A program made the position numbers and the translations under genes. Shown here one piece after another: positions 7,480 to 15,390 of a stretch of DNA of 64,000 nt; position 1 is the stretch's first letter; each line of letters begins with the position of its first letter. The DNA is taken from the NCBI RefSeq assembly GCF_014646515.1, contig NZ_BMNK01000012.1, positions 62,001 through 126,000 of the forward strand, given 5' to 3'. The notes beneath the pieces are model-generated. The model did no database searches and had not been told where the DNA came from. It saw only the letters and a list, made by a program, of their open reading frames with translations. The stretch is from Nonomuraea glycinis (GTDB lineage: Bacteria > Actinomycetota > Actinomycetes > Streptosporangiales > Streptosporangiaceae).

Positions 7480-8601
7480 GTGCCTGCTGAACGAGCCGAG
7501 ATCCTGCAGGCGGTGAGCTCCGCCGTCCTCGCCGTCACGCGCCACCTGTCGGTGCGCGAGGTGCTGCAGGTCATCGTCCGCTCGGCGCAGCGGCTGCTGG
7601 ACGCCCGCTACGCCGCGCTCGGCGTGCCCGACGAGGAGGGCTCCTTCGCCGAGTTCGTCGCCGAGGGCATCACCGACAAGCAGTGGGACGCGATCGGCCC
7701 GCTGCCGCGGCAGCATGGCATGCTCGGCGCGATGCTCCGCGAGGGGACCCCGGTCCGGCTGCCCGACCTGCGCGAGGATCCGAGGTTCGAGTGGTGGCCC
7801 AAGGCCCATCCGGTGATGAAGGACTTCCTCGGCGTCCCGATCCTCGACGGCGGCCAGGTGCTCGGCATCATCTTCCTGGCCAACAAGAGCACGCCCGGCG
7901 GCTTCACCAAGGACGACGAGGACCTGCTGACGCTCTTCGCCGCGCACGCCGCCATCGCGCTGACCAACGCCAGGCTTTACGAACGCGGCCGCGAGCTCGC
8001 CATGCTGGAGGAGCGCAACCGGATGGCCCGCGAGCTGCACGACGCCGTCACCCAGAAGCTCTTCTCGCTCAGGCTGACCGCGCGGTCCGCCGCCGTCATG
8101 CTCGACAGCGCCCCGGACCAGGCCGCGGTCGAGCTGGAGCGGGTGCAGCGGCTGGCCGGTGAGGCGCTGTCCGAGCTGCGCGCGGTGATCGTCGAGCTGC
8201 GGCCGGCCGAGCTGGACCGGCACGGCCTGGCCGAGACCCTGCGCAAGCATGTGCGGATGCTCGACCGCCTGCATCCCTCGCTGGTCGCCTTCGAGGCCGG
8301 GGAGCTGCCGCCGATGGACTCCGCGGTGGAGGTGGCGGTGCTGAGGGTGGCGCAGGAGTCGCTGCACAACGCGCTCAGGCACTCCGGCGCCGAGCAGGTG
8401 TCGGTGCGGCTGGCGTACGAGAGTGGCAGGTTGTCGCTGACCGTCCAGGACGACGGCGTCGGCTTCGAGCAGGGCGGGACGCGAGGTCTGGGGCTGGTGT
8501 CGATGCGGGACCGGGCGGAGTCCGTTGGCGGGGTCATGACGGTGAGCTCGGCCCCGGGGCAGGGGACGACCGTGCGGGTGGAGGTAAGCGGGTGCGGGTG
8601 A
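7480..8601 (+). CDS. GAF-domain sensor histidine kinase, NarL/DevS-like
   Basis: A 373-residue cytoplasmic kinase. Residues about 1-160 form a GAF sensor (LDARYAALGVPDEEG, GVPILDGGQVLGIIFLANK); 175-245 are the HisKA_3 dimerisation and phosphoacceptor domain with the active histidine in MARELHDAVTQKLFSL; 285-370 are the HATPase_c domain (ESLHNALRHSGAEQ, DDGVGFEQGG, GLGLVSMRDRAESVGG). No transmembrane segment is present, so it senses an internal signal. The single GAF resembles DevS/DosS-type redox or gas sensors, but heme ligation cannot be judged here. It overlaps the response regulator gene by 10 bases. Confidence 0.93.
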   Translation: MPAERAEILQAVSSAVLAVTRHLSVREVLQVIVRSAQRLLDARYAALGVPDEEGSFAEFVAEGITDKQWDAIGPLPRQHGMLGAMLREGTPVRLPDLREDPRFEWWPKAHPVMKDFLGVPILDGGQVLGIIFLANKSTPGGFTKDDEDLLTLFAAHAAIALTNARLYERGRELAMLEERNRMARELHDAVTQKLFSLRLTARSAAVMLDSAPDQAAVELERVQRLAGEALSELRAVIVELRPAELDRHGLAETLRKHVRMLDRLHPSLVAFEAGELPPMDSAVEVAVLRVAQESLHNALRHSGAEQVSVRLAYESGRLSLTVQDDGVGFEQGGTRGLGLVSMRDRAESVGGVMTVSSAPGQGTTVRVEVSGCG

Positions 8602-9218
8602 TCCGGGTGCTGATCGCCGACGACCATCCGGTGGTGCGGCAGGGTTTGCGTACGTTCCTGGATCTGCAGGAGGACATCTCGGTCGTCGGCGAGGCGGGCG
8701 ACGGCGCGGAGGCCGTCGAGCTGGTCGAGCGGCTCAGGCCGGACGTGCTGCTGCTCGACCTCAAGATGCCGGTGCTCGACGGCCTGGCCACGCTGGGCCG
8801 GCTGGCCGGCACGGCCACTCGGGTGGTCGTGCTGACCTCGGTGAGCGACCGGGCGGACGTGGCGCCGGCGATACGGGCCGGCGCGGCCGGCTTCCTCTAT
8901 AAGGACGTGGACCCGTCCGCGCTGGTGCAGGGCGTGCGCGCCGTGCACGAGGGACAGGTGCTGCTCGCGCCGGAGGCGGCCGAGGCGATGCTGGCCGACG
9001 GCCACGGCGGCGACGGCCTCACGGCCACGTCACTGACCGACCGGGAGCGGGAGGTGCTCGCGCTGATCGCGGCGGGGTGTTCCAACCGGGAGATCGCCAG
9101 GAATCTGACCGTGGCCGAGAAGACGGTCAAGACCCACGTCTCCAACGTGCTGATGAAACTCGGCGTCCAGGACCGCACCCAGGCCGCCCTCTACGCCGTC
9201 CGCCACGGCCTGGTCTGA
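8592..9218 (+). CDS. NarL/FixJ-family response regulator
   Basis: A 208-residue regulator. The receiver domain (residues 1-120) has the acidic pair in VLIADDHPVV, the phosphoacceptor aspartate in LLLDLKMPVLDGL and the conserved lysine in FLYKDVDPSAL. The LuxR-type HTH (about 140-205) reads LTDREREVLALIAAGCSNRE and KTVKTHVSNVLMKLGV. GTG 8592 lies within the kinase gene, eight bases after GGAGG, so it is cotranslated with its cognate kinase. The end of the gene and its stop codon are copied 55 bp downstream (see the repeat at 9207-9320). Confidence 0.94.
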   Translation: MRVIRVLIADDHPVVRQGLRTFLDLQEDISVVGEAGDGAEAVELVERLRPDVLLLDLKMPVLDGLATLGRLAGTATRVVVLTSVSDRADVAPAIRAGAAGFLYKDVDPSALVQGVRAVHEGQVLLAPEAAEAMLADGHGGDGLTATSLTDREREVLALIAAGCSNREIARNLTVAEKTVKTHVSNVLMKLGVQDRTQAALYAVRHGLV

Positions 9219-9320
9219 CCTACTGGTTGGGCGGCGGCTCGGGCTGTGCCGTCCAGCACAGCCTGGTCTGACCTCTACGCGTTGCGCGGCGGATCGGCCT
9301 GGGTGGGGCTACGGGTTGCG
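9207..9320. repeat. Convergent-junction repeat copying both stop codons
   Basis: GCCTGGTCTGACCT occurs at 9208 and again at 9263, each with the regulator's TGA (9216-9218, copy 9271-9273). The leftward gene's end, CTACGGGTTGCG (9309-9320, stop CTA on the plus strand), is echoed by CTACGCGTTGCG (9277-9288) and loosely by the sequence from 9220. The copies are offset by 55 and 32 bp, so extra stops fall in other frames. Confidence 0.75.
9242..9263. terminator. Bidirectional terminator hairpin
   Basis: GGCTGTGC (9242-9249) and GCACAGCC (9256-9263) form a perfect 8-bp stem with the loop CGTCCA, midway between two convergent genes. The hairpin lies between the two repeat copies described at 9207-9320. 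Confidence 0.7.
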
Positions 9321-10025
9321 TAGGGGCTCGAAGATGGCGTGGTGGGCGGCTACGACGGCGCGTCGGACCGCGCGGTCGAGTTCGCGCAGCACCGCGCCCC
9401 GCGTGGCGATCTGTCCTGAGGTGAGGCCGCGCTCTTCGACCAGGCGCAACACCGCGCCCAGTCGCGTGGCCAGGGCGGAGACCCGGTGCGCCCGCGCCGG
9501 GTAGCCGGGTGCGAGCTCGCCGCCGCGGCCCAGGTCGTCGGGGCGGCTCTGCGCGGGGCCGTCCACGGACGCCAGCGCGTCCGTCGCCGACCGCACCGCG
9601 TCCGACAGCTCCCGCTCCGCCTCGGCCACCGAAGGCAGATCCAGGCGTACGGGGCCCGTCTCCTGCACGTCCAGCCGTACGCCCACGTAGGACGACCCGC
9701 GCAGGTCCGCCGAGGGCACCAGCCCGAGGCACCTGTCGGACAGCACGGCGATGGCGGCCTGCCCGGCGTCGACCGCGGCCGAGTTGAACTCCGCGGGCCC
9801 GGACAGCCCCAGAGGGTCGCCGGGCGCCGGCAGCGCGAGCCGGAGCTCACCCAGCCCGTCGACACGGAGGTTGGCAAGGTATTTACGCAACGGCACCTGG
9901 CCCACGACAGTGGGTCCGGCGACGGCTTCCACGTGGTCAGCCGCCTCGTCGAGACCGACGTGACCGGCGAGCCAGGCGTTGCCCCAGGCGACGAGCGCGG
10001 GGCAGACAGGCGATTGAGGGCGCAC
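9309..10025 (-). CDS. Conserved hypothetical protein, no recognised domain
   Basis: A 238-residue soluble protein that I do not recognise. The N-terminal half is compact (ALVAWGNAWLAGHVGLDEAA, then HVEAVAGP), the middle has short hydrophobic strands (AAIAVLSDRCLGLVPSADLR) and the C-terminal 110 residues are strongly alpha-helical and charged (VAEAERELSDAVRSATDALA, RLGAVLRLVEERG). No signal peptide, membrane helix or metal motif is visible. The GTG start at 10025 has no Shine-Dalgarno but has TATCGT six bases upstream on its strand, so it is probably leaderless. It is divergent from an ABC ATPase gene. Confidence 0.75.
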   Translation of the reverse strand: MRPQSPVCPALVAWGNAWLAGHVGLDEAADHVEAVAGPTVVGQVPLRKYLANLRVDGLGELRLALPAPGDPLGLSGPAEFNSAAVDAGQAAIAVLSDRCLGLVPSADLRGSSYVGVRLDVQETGPVRLDLPSVAEAERELSDAVRSATDALASVDGPAQSRPDDLGRGGELAPGYPARAHRVSALATRLGAVLRLVEERGLTSGQIATRGAVLRELDRAVRRAVVAAHHAIFEPLRNP

Positions 10026-10095
10026 CGATCCACGATATGCGCTCGCCCTGCAATAGGTTTGTCCCCGTGGGTTACTCCTAAGGGGGGAACGAGGA

Positions 10096-10884
10096 ATGGG
10101 TGGTCAGGTGCTGCGGTTCCAGGATGTCGCGTTCAGGCGCGATGGGGCGACCCTGCTTCGTGGCATCGACTGGACGGTCAACGAGGACGAGCGGTGGGTC
10201 ATCCTCGGCCCCAACGGGGCGGGCAAGACGACGCTGATGCAGTTGGCGGCCACGATGCTGTTCGCCAGTGACGGGATCATCGAGGTGCTCGGGGAGCGGG
10301 TGGGGCAGGCGGACGTGTTCGACCTGCGGCCGCGCATCGGGCTGGCGAGCTCCGCGCTGGCCGAGCGTGTCCCGGCGGACGAGAAGGTCATCGATCTGGT
10401 GCTGACCGCCTCCTACGCGCTGCTGGGCAGGTGGACCGAGGAGTACGACTCCAACGACGTGACCCGTGCGGTCGAGCTCATCGACATGATGGGCGCCGCG
10501 CATCTGATCCGGCGGCGGTTCGGCTCGCTGTCGGAGGGGGAGCGCAAGCGGGTGCAGATCGCCAGGGCGCTCATGCCCGATCCCGAGGTGCTGCTGCTCG
10601 ACGAGCCCGCGGCCGGGCTCGACGTGGGCGGCCGTGAGGACCTCGTGCGGCGGCTGGCCGTGCTCGCCGGCGACTATCGTTCGCCCGCGCTGGTGCTGGT
10701 GACGCATCACGTGGAGGAGGTGCCGATCGGGTTCACGCACGCGCTGCTGCTGCGGCACGGCGCGATCGTCGACCAGGGGCCGATCGAGCACGTGCTGACG
10801 GCCGACAGCCTGTCGCAGACGTTCGGGGTGCCGTTGACGCTGGACCGCAGTGCCGAAGGCCGCTGGTACGCCAGACCGTACTAG
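10096..10884 (+). CDS. Stand-alone ABC transporter ATP-binding protein
   Basis: A 262-residue ATPase with Walker A GPNGAGKTT (about residues 37-45), the signature LSEGERKRVQIARAL, Walker B EVLLLDEP and the switch histidine in VLVTHHVEEVP. The pattern resembles ModF/PhnC-like single-domain ATPases (GILFTSDGIIEVLG-type beta region). No permease lies beside it: the next gene is an SPFH protein. Its partner is therefore encoded elsewhere, or it acts in a non-transport role. Start ATG 10096 follows GGGGGGAACGAGGA. The stop-containing segment AGACCGTACTAG is duplicated 16 bp downstream. Confidence 0.9.
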   Translation: MGGQVLRFQDVAFRRDGATLLRGIDWTVNEDERWVILGPNGAGKTTLMQLAATMLFASDGIIEVLGERVGQADVFDLRPRIGLASSALAERVPADEKVIDLVLTASYALLGRWTEEYDSNDVTRAVELIDMMGAAHLIRRRFGSLSEGERKRVQIARALMPDPEVLLLDEPAAGLDVGGREDLVRRLAVLAGDYRSPALVLVTHHVEEVPIGFTHALLLRHGAIVDQGPIEHVLTADSLSQTFGVPLTLDRSAEGRWYARPY

Positions 10885-10900
10885 CGCAAGACCGTACTAG
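10873..10900. repeat. 16-bp duplication of the ABC ATPase stop segment
   Basis: AGACCGTACTAG occurs at 10873-10884, ending in the gene's TAG stop, and again at 10889-10900. The 16-bp offset puts the second TAG in another frame. It resembles the stop-copying repeats at other gene ends in this window. Confidence 0.7.
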
Positions 10901-10979
10901 ATCGCTCTATTACGGCCGCTGAACGTACAAACCAAATATCATTCACGAAGTCGGGACAAGTCCACTTCGGAGCGTCGCC

Positions 10980-11909
10980 ATGACCGTGGAGCAGCTCATC
11001 GTCGCCCTCGTCGTGGTCGCGGCGGTGGGTTTCGGCGTGGCGCGGACGATTCGCATCATCCCGCAGGCCACGGCGGCGATCATCGAGCGGCTCGGCCGCT
11101 ATCACCGCACGCTGACTCCCGGGCTGAACCTGGTGGTCCCGTTCGTGGACCGGATCAAGGAGCTGATCGACCTGCGCGAGCAGGTCGTGTCCTTCCCGCC
11201 GCAACCGGTGATCACCTCCGACAACCTGGTCGTCTCGATCGACACCGTCATTTATTTCCAGGTGACCAACCCCAAGGCCGCCACCTACGAGATCGCCAAC
11301 TTCCTCCTCGGTGTCGAGCAGCTCACCGTCACCACGCTGCGCAACGTCGTCGGCGGCATGGACCTGGAACGCACGCTCACCTCCCGCGAGGACATCAACA
11401 CCGAGCTGCGCGGCACCCTGGACGAGGCCACCGGAAAGTGGGGCATCCGGGTCAACCGGGTGGAGCTCAAGGCCATCGACCCGCCGTCCTCCATCCAGGA
11501 CTCGATGGAGAAGCAGATGCGCGCCGACCGGGACAAGCGGGCCGCCATCCTCACCGCCGAGGGCCGTCGGCAGGCGGCGATCCTGGAGGCAGAGGGGGAG
11601 CAGCGGGCGGCCGTGTTACGGGCCCGCGGCGACGCGGAGGCGTCGGTCCTGCGCGCCCAGGCCGACGCCGAAGCCCAGGCCATGCGGGCCAAGGGGCAGG
11701 CGGACGCGATCGGCATGGTCTTCAAGGCCATCCACGAGGGCAAGCCCGACCAGCACCTGCTGGCCTACCAGTACCTTCAGACGCTGCCGGAGATCGCCAA
11801 AGGCGATGCCAACAAGCTGTGGATCGTGCCGTCTGAGATGGGCAAGGTGCTGGAGAACCTCGGCGGCCTCTTCGCTCATGACAAGCCCCAGAGCCCCCCG
11901 GAGGTCTGA
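10980..11909 (+). CDS. SPFH/Band 7 (stomatin-like) membrane protein
   Basis: A 309-residue slipin/paraslipin. One N-terminal membrane segment (about residues 4-22, LIVALVVVAAVGFGVA) is followed by an SPFH domain (RIIPQATAAIIERLGRYHRT, GLNLVVPFVDRIKELIDLRE) and a long Ala/Glu/Arg coiled coil (about 185-245, repeated RAAIL/RQAAI/QAAV motifs) that drives oligomerisation. The family organises membrane microdomains and often chaperones proteases. The usual partner NfeD is not adjacent: a TauE exporter follows. The start ATG 10980 lacks a strong binding site but begins exactly at the conserved N-terminus. Confidence 0.9.
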   Translation: MTVEQLIVALVVVAAVGFGVARTIRIIPQATAAIIERLGRYHRTLTPGLNLVVPFVDRIKELIDLREQVVSFPPQPVITSDNLVVSIDTVIYFQVTNPKAATYEIANFLLGVEQLTVTTLRNVVGGMDLERTLTSREDINTELRGTLDEATGKWGIRVNRVELKAIDPPSSIQDSMEKQMRADRDKRAAILTAEGRRQAAILEAEGEQRAAVLRARGDAEASVLRAQADAEAQAMRAKGQADAIGMVFKAIHEGKPDQHLLAYQYLQTLPEIAKGDANKLWIVPSEMGKVLENLGGLFAHDKPQSPPEV

Positions 11910-11983
11910 CCGGCCCCGTGCGTCAGGATAAACGCACCCCCTCTAAGCTCGGCTAGCGATACCGGGGACATCAAGGGGGCAGG

Positions 11984-12739
11984 GTGACGGTCTGGGAGGC
12001 GCTCGCCGTGTGCGCGGCGGGGCTGGCGGCCGGGGCGATCAACGCGGTCGTCGGGTCAGGGTCGCTGATCACCTTCCCGACCTTGGTGGCCGTGGGCATC
12101 GACCCCGTGGTGGCCAACGTCTCCAACAACATCGGCCTGGTGCCGGGCTCGGTCACGGGCGCCTACGGGTACCGGGTCGAGCTGCGGGGGCAGCGCGATC
12201 GGCTGGTGCGGCTGGGCGTGGGCTCGGTGCTGGGGTCGCTGATCGGCGGCATCCTCCTGCTTTATCTCGACCCGGACGTCTTCCAGGTGGTCGTGCCGGT
12301 GCTCATCGGCCTGGCCTGCGTCCTGGTCCTGATCCAGCCCAGGCTGAACGGGTGGCTCGCGGCCAGGCGCGGGCAGCCGCATCCGCACGGAGGCGCGGCG
12401 CTGTGGCTGGGGGTCTTCGGGGCGGGGGTCTACGGCGGGTATTTCGGCGCCGCCCAGGGCGTGCTGCTCATCGGCCTGATCGGCGCCTTCCTCGACGACG
12501 GCTTGCAGCGGGTGAACGCCGCCAAGAACGTGCTGTCGCTGCTGGTGAACGCGACGGCGGCCGTGCTGTTCCTGCTGATCGCCGAGGTCGACTGGTGGGC
12601 GGTGCTCGCGGTCGCGGTGGGCGCGATGCTGGGCGGCTTCCTGGGCGCCAAGATCGGCCGCCGCATCCCCGCGCCGGCGCTGCGGGGCGTCATCGTGACG
12701 GTGGGCCTCGTGGCGATTTTCGTACTGGTGTACGGCTAA
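11984..12739 (+). CDS. TauE/SafE family sulfite/organosulfur exporter
   Basis: A 251-residue membrane protein with about eight hydrophobic segments in two repeats. The family motif GAINAVVGSGSLITFPTLVA lies near the N-terminus (residues about 15-34), and the second half restarts at GVFGAGVYGGYFGAAQGVLLI. Known members export sulfite, sulfoacetate or similar anions; the substrate here is unknown. The start is GTG 11984 behind AGGGGGCAGG. It stands alone, transcribed rightward, with a likely leaderless small gene following 30 bases later. Confidence 0.88.
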   Translation: MTVWEALAVCAAGLAAGAINAVVGSGSLITFPTLVAVGIDPVVANVSNNIGLVPGSVTGAYGYRVELRGQRDRLVRLGVGSVLGSLIGGILLLYLDPDVFQVVVPVLIGLACVLVLIQPRLNGWLAARRGQPHPHGGAALWLGVFGAGVYGGYFGAAQGVLLIGLIGAFLDDGLQRVNAAKNVLSLLVNATAAVLFLLIAEVDWWAVLAVAVGAMLGGFLGAKIGRRIPAPALRGVIVTVGLVAIFVLVYG

Positions 12740-12769
12740 ATTCCGACCTTTGTGGGTATAAATCCGTAC

Positions 12770-12988
12770 ATGAAGGGTGATCGGGTGGAGATCGTCATCG
12801 ACGCGGGTGGCACCCCGCGCACCTACGAGGTCATAGCCACCCGCGCGGGCCGCCGCGTCGAGGTGGCCACCCGGCGAGGGCTGGTCGAGGTGAGCGAGGT
12901 CACCCGCAGCGGCACGGCCATCCGCACCGCCCGCTTCATGTCGAGCCGCATCCTCGCCCTGGTGGAGCACCCCGCCGACGAGAAGTGA
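12770..12988 (+). CDS. Small conserved hypothetical protein
   Basis: A 72-residue soluble protein starting MKGDRVEIVIDAGGTPRTYE, predicted mostly beta strand, with a Val/Thr/Arg-rich core (VIATRAGRRVEVATRRGLVE). I do not recognise the family. ATG 12770 is chosen because TATAAA (12757-12762) lies seven bases upstream, fitting a leaderless transcript; an in-frame GTG at 12752 would overlap that element. Its stop abuts the stop of the convergent NmrA-like gene with no base between. Confidence 0.7.
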   Translation: MKGDRVEIVIDAGGTPRTYEVIATRAGRRVEVATRRGLVEVSEVTRSGTAIRTARFMSSRILALVEHPADEK

Positions 12989-13807
12989 TCAGCGGAAGTC
13001 GGCCGCGTGGTCCCGCGCCCACGCACGGAAGGTCCGCGCCGGCCTGCCGAGCAGCTTCTCCACCGTGTCGGTGACCTCCTCGGGCGCGTCCACGAACGCT
13101 CCCCAGGCCGCCAGCGCCGCGTCCACGAACGAGGCGTCACCCCAGGCCGCCAGCAACTGCTCCCGCGCCTCCTCCGGCGACTGGTCCTCCCAGCGGACCG
13201 CGCGCCCGGCCGCCTCGCCGATGACGGCCACCTGCTCCGCCTGGGTCAGCCTCTCGGGCCCGCTCAGCGAGTACGCCGCCCCGCCGTGCCCGGCCGAGGT
13301 CAGCACGTGCACCGCCACGTCCGCGATGTCCTTCTCGTGGATCAGCGCCCTGGAAGCCCGCCCGTACGGCCACCGTACGACTCCCTGCCTGATCTGCTCG
13401 GCCCAGCCCAGGGTGTTGGTCGCGAACCCGCCCGGCCGCAGGAACGTCCAGGTCAGGCCGGAGCGCTGGATGGACCGCTCGATCTCGGAGTGGAAGGTCC
13501 CGTCGGGAACGTGGGCCGACAGGTAGACGATCCTGCGGGCCCGCTCGGCGATCAGATCGATCACCGGCTGCGCGGCCCGCGCCTCGAAGCCGGGCCACAG
13601 CAGGAACACGGTCTCGACGTCCGCCAGCGCCGGCGCCAGGGTCTCGGGCAGGGTGAGGTCGCCCTGAACGACCTCGACGCCCTGGGGGAGTGCGGCCCGG
13701 CCGGGGTCGCGCACCAGGGCGCGGACGGGGACACCCCCGTCGGCGAGGGTGGTCACCAGATGCTTGCCGACATTTCCGGTCGCGCCGGTAATAAGGATTC
13801 CGCTCAT
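12989..13807 (-). CDS. NmrA/NAD(P)H-binding atypical SDR
   Basis: A 272-residue Rossmann protein with the dinucleotide motif ITGATGNVGKHLV at residues 5-17 and no classical catalytic Y-x3-K, which places it in the NmrA/HSCARG or NAD(P)H:quinone-oxidoreductase-like atypical SDRs. These act as redox sensors or reductases. Other features are VQGDLTLPETLAPALADVE and RPGGFATNTLGWAEQI, typical of the subfamily. ATG 13807 is chosen because TACGGT lies six bases upstream on its strand (leaderless pattern); the longer TTG-initiated frame adds eight residues of no conservation. It converges directly on the small gene ending at 12988. Confidence 0.85.
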   Translation of the reverse strand: MSGILITGATGNVGKHLVTTLADGGVPVRALVRDPGRAALPQGVEVVQGDLTLPETLAPALADVETVFLLWPGFEARAAQPVIDLIAERARRIVYLSAHVPDGTFHSEIERSIQRSGLTWTFLRPGGFATNTLGWAEQIRQGVVRWPYGRASRALIHEKDIADVAVHVLTSAGHGGAAYSLSGPERLTQAEQVAVIGEAAGRAVRWEDQSPEEAREQLLAAWGDASFVDAALAAWGAFVDAPEEVTDTVEKLLGRPARTFRAWARDHAADFR

Positions 13808-13835
13808 GCTGCGACCGTAGAACCTCAACAAAGGT

Positions 13836-14747
13836 TCAGGTCAAGCTCGGCCGTACCTGGATCGTGCCGTCCCGCCGGATCCGGGTCTCGAAGGTGGGAG
13901 CAGGAGCGGTGGCGGGCCCGTGCTTCACCGAGCCGTCCTCCAGCCTGAAGGTGCTGCCGTGCCAGGGGCAGATCACGCACGGCTCGCCGTTCTCCATGAC
14001 CAGCCTGCCCTGGTGGAGCGGCCCGGACAGGTGCGGGCACCGGTCGACGAGCACGGTCACGCCCTCGTTGTGCCGCAGCACGAACAGCTGGAGATAGCCC
14101 AGCCGCCGCGAGACCGCCCGGCCCTCCGGCAGGTCCTTGTACAGGCACAGGTCGTGCCAGCCCAGCGGCACCAGGTGGGACACCGGGGGAGCGTGGTTGG
14201 CCCCCGCGGCCAGCCGGTAGGCCAGATGCCCGCCCAGGTAGCCGCCCACCCCGACCGCCGTGAGCCCGGCATAGGACAGCGTGCGGCCGGTGCGCTCGCG
14301 GCCCCGCACCCGGGCCACCAGCGACGCGGAGAACAGGCCGAGCGCGGCCACGTTGGACAGCATGTGGACGAAGCCCACGCGCTGCTGTTCGCGGTGCAGC
14401 GACGACCAGTCGGTCAGCCCGGCCGCGGCGGTGGGCAGAGAGGTCATGATCCCGGTGGCCACCAGCACCCGGACGGCTCGGGGATCGGCTTTGGCCAGGT
14501 CGAGCAGGGCGGCGGACATCCAGCAGCCAAGGGTGACCCCGGCCAGCGGCGGGTGCAGAGGTTTGCCGGTCGGCACGCCGTGCAGCACATCCCGCAGGAG
14601 ACCCGGGCGGATACGTGCGCGCACGGCCTTGGCCAGCCCCAGGATCGGCCTGTCCATGGACGGGGTCCTTTCGAGCCGGTCAGTCAGGTCAACCGGCCCC
14701 ACGAAACGCCGCAAGTGCCGACGTCTCGCCCGAACTGTCTCTTTCAC
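13836..14747 (-). CDS. DUF2231 membrane domain fused to a Rieske [2Fe-2S] domain
   Basis: A 303-residue fusion. Residues about 50-190 form a four-helix DUF2231 membrane domain (HGVPTGKPLHPPLAGVTLGC, then GFVHMLSNVAALGLFSASLV). Residues about 200-295 are a Rieske domain with ligands C237, H239, C260 and H263 (CPHLSG and CVICPWHGSTF). Such fusions are predicted membrane-bound electron carriers; no physiological partner is known to me. The GTG start at 14747 follows AGGGGAC; ATG 14657 also has AAAGGA upstream, but the segment between (LERT...) matches homologue N-termini as I remember them. The nearest gene upstream on the chromosome is the molybdopterin oxidoreductase/HD pair, a possible redox context. 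Confidence 0.85.
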   Translation of the reverse strand: MKETVRARRRHLRRFVGPVDLTDRLERTPSMDRPILGLAKAVRARIRPGLLRDVLHGVPTGKPLHPPLAGVTLGCWMSAALLDLAKADPRAVRVLVATGIMTSLPTAAAGLTDWSSLHREQQRVGFVHMLSNVAALGLFSASLVARVRGRERTGRTLSYAGLTAVGVGGYLGGHLAYRLAAGANHAPPVSHLVPLGWHDLCLYKDLPEGRAVSRRLGYLQLFVLRHNEGVTVLVDRCPHLSGPLHQGRLVMENGEPCVICPWHGSTFRLEDGSVKHGPATAPAPTFETRIRRDGTIQVRPSLT

Positions 14748-14777
14748 GACGAGTCCCCTACCCCAGCGATACGGGGG

Positions 14778-15389
14778 TCACTCGGGCAGGTGTCCGCTGG
14801 CCACCGACGACTCGACCAGTTCGCGGGCGTAGGCGCCCAGGGTGGGTGAGCCTGCCGCGATGATCTGGACCTTCTCCCTGACCTGCGCCGCCGACACCTT
14901 GAACAGCGGCCAGGTGCCGCCCTCGGTGTGATGATTGGCCAGAATCGGCGCGAACCGATCGATCGCCTTGGCGAACCTGGCCTCATCCGTCTCGCGGGCC
15001 TCGAACTCGTCCCAGAGCGCCCGCAGCCGCGCGGCCTGCTCCGCGGGCAGGATCGCGAAGATCCGGTCGGCGGCGGCCCGCTCGGTCTCGGCCTGCGCGG
15101 CCACCGCGACGGGGTCGTAGATGAAGGTGTCGCCCGCGTCGATCTCCACCAGGTCGTGCACGAGCAGCATGGCGATCACGTGCTGGATGTCGGTCCCCGG
15201 TGGGGCGTGCTCGCCCAGCACCATGGCCAGCGTGGCCGCGTACCAGGAGTGCTCTGCGTCGTTCTCCCGCCGCGAACCGTCCATCAGGAGGTTGCGGCGG
15301 ATGATCCGCTTCAACTTGTCGATCTCGACGGCGAAGGCGATCTGGGCGGTCAGGGAGGACTTATCCGGCACGATGGTCACGCGCGACAC
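14778..15389 (-). CDS. HD-domain hydrolase, YfbR-like 5'-nucleotidase family
   Basis: A 203-residue HD-superfamily protein: the metal ligands are in ENDAEHSWYAATLAM (His near 47) and LLVHDLVEIDAGDT (HD near 78-79), with a downstream aspartate in IDRFAPILANHH. The arrangement resembles YfbR, a 5'-deoxynucleotidase, and other HD_3 proteins; the true substrate is unknown. The GTG start lies one base after the stop of the molybdopterin oxidoreductase gene (TAAGGTG), so it depends on translation of that gene. Whether the two share a function or only a promoter is not evident. Confidence 0.82.
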   Translation of the reverse strand: MSRVTIVPDKSSLTAQIAFAVEIDKLKRIIRRNLLMDGSRRENDAEHSWYAATLAMVLGEHAPPGTDIQHVIAMLLVHDLVEIDAGDTFIYDPVAVAAQAETERAAADRIFAILPAEQAARLRALWDEFEARETDEARFAKAIDRFAPILANHHTEGGTWPLFKVSAAQVREKVQIIAAGSPTLGAYARELVESSVASGHLPE

Positions 15390-15390
15390 C

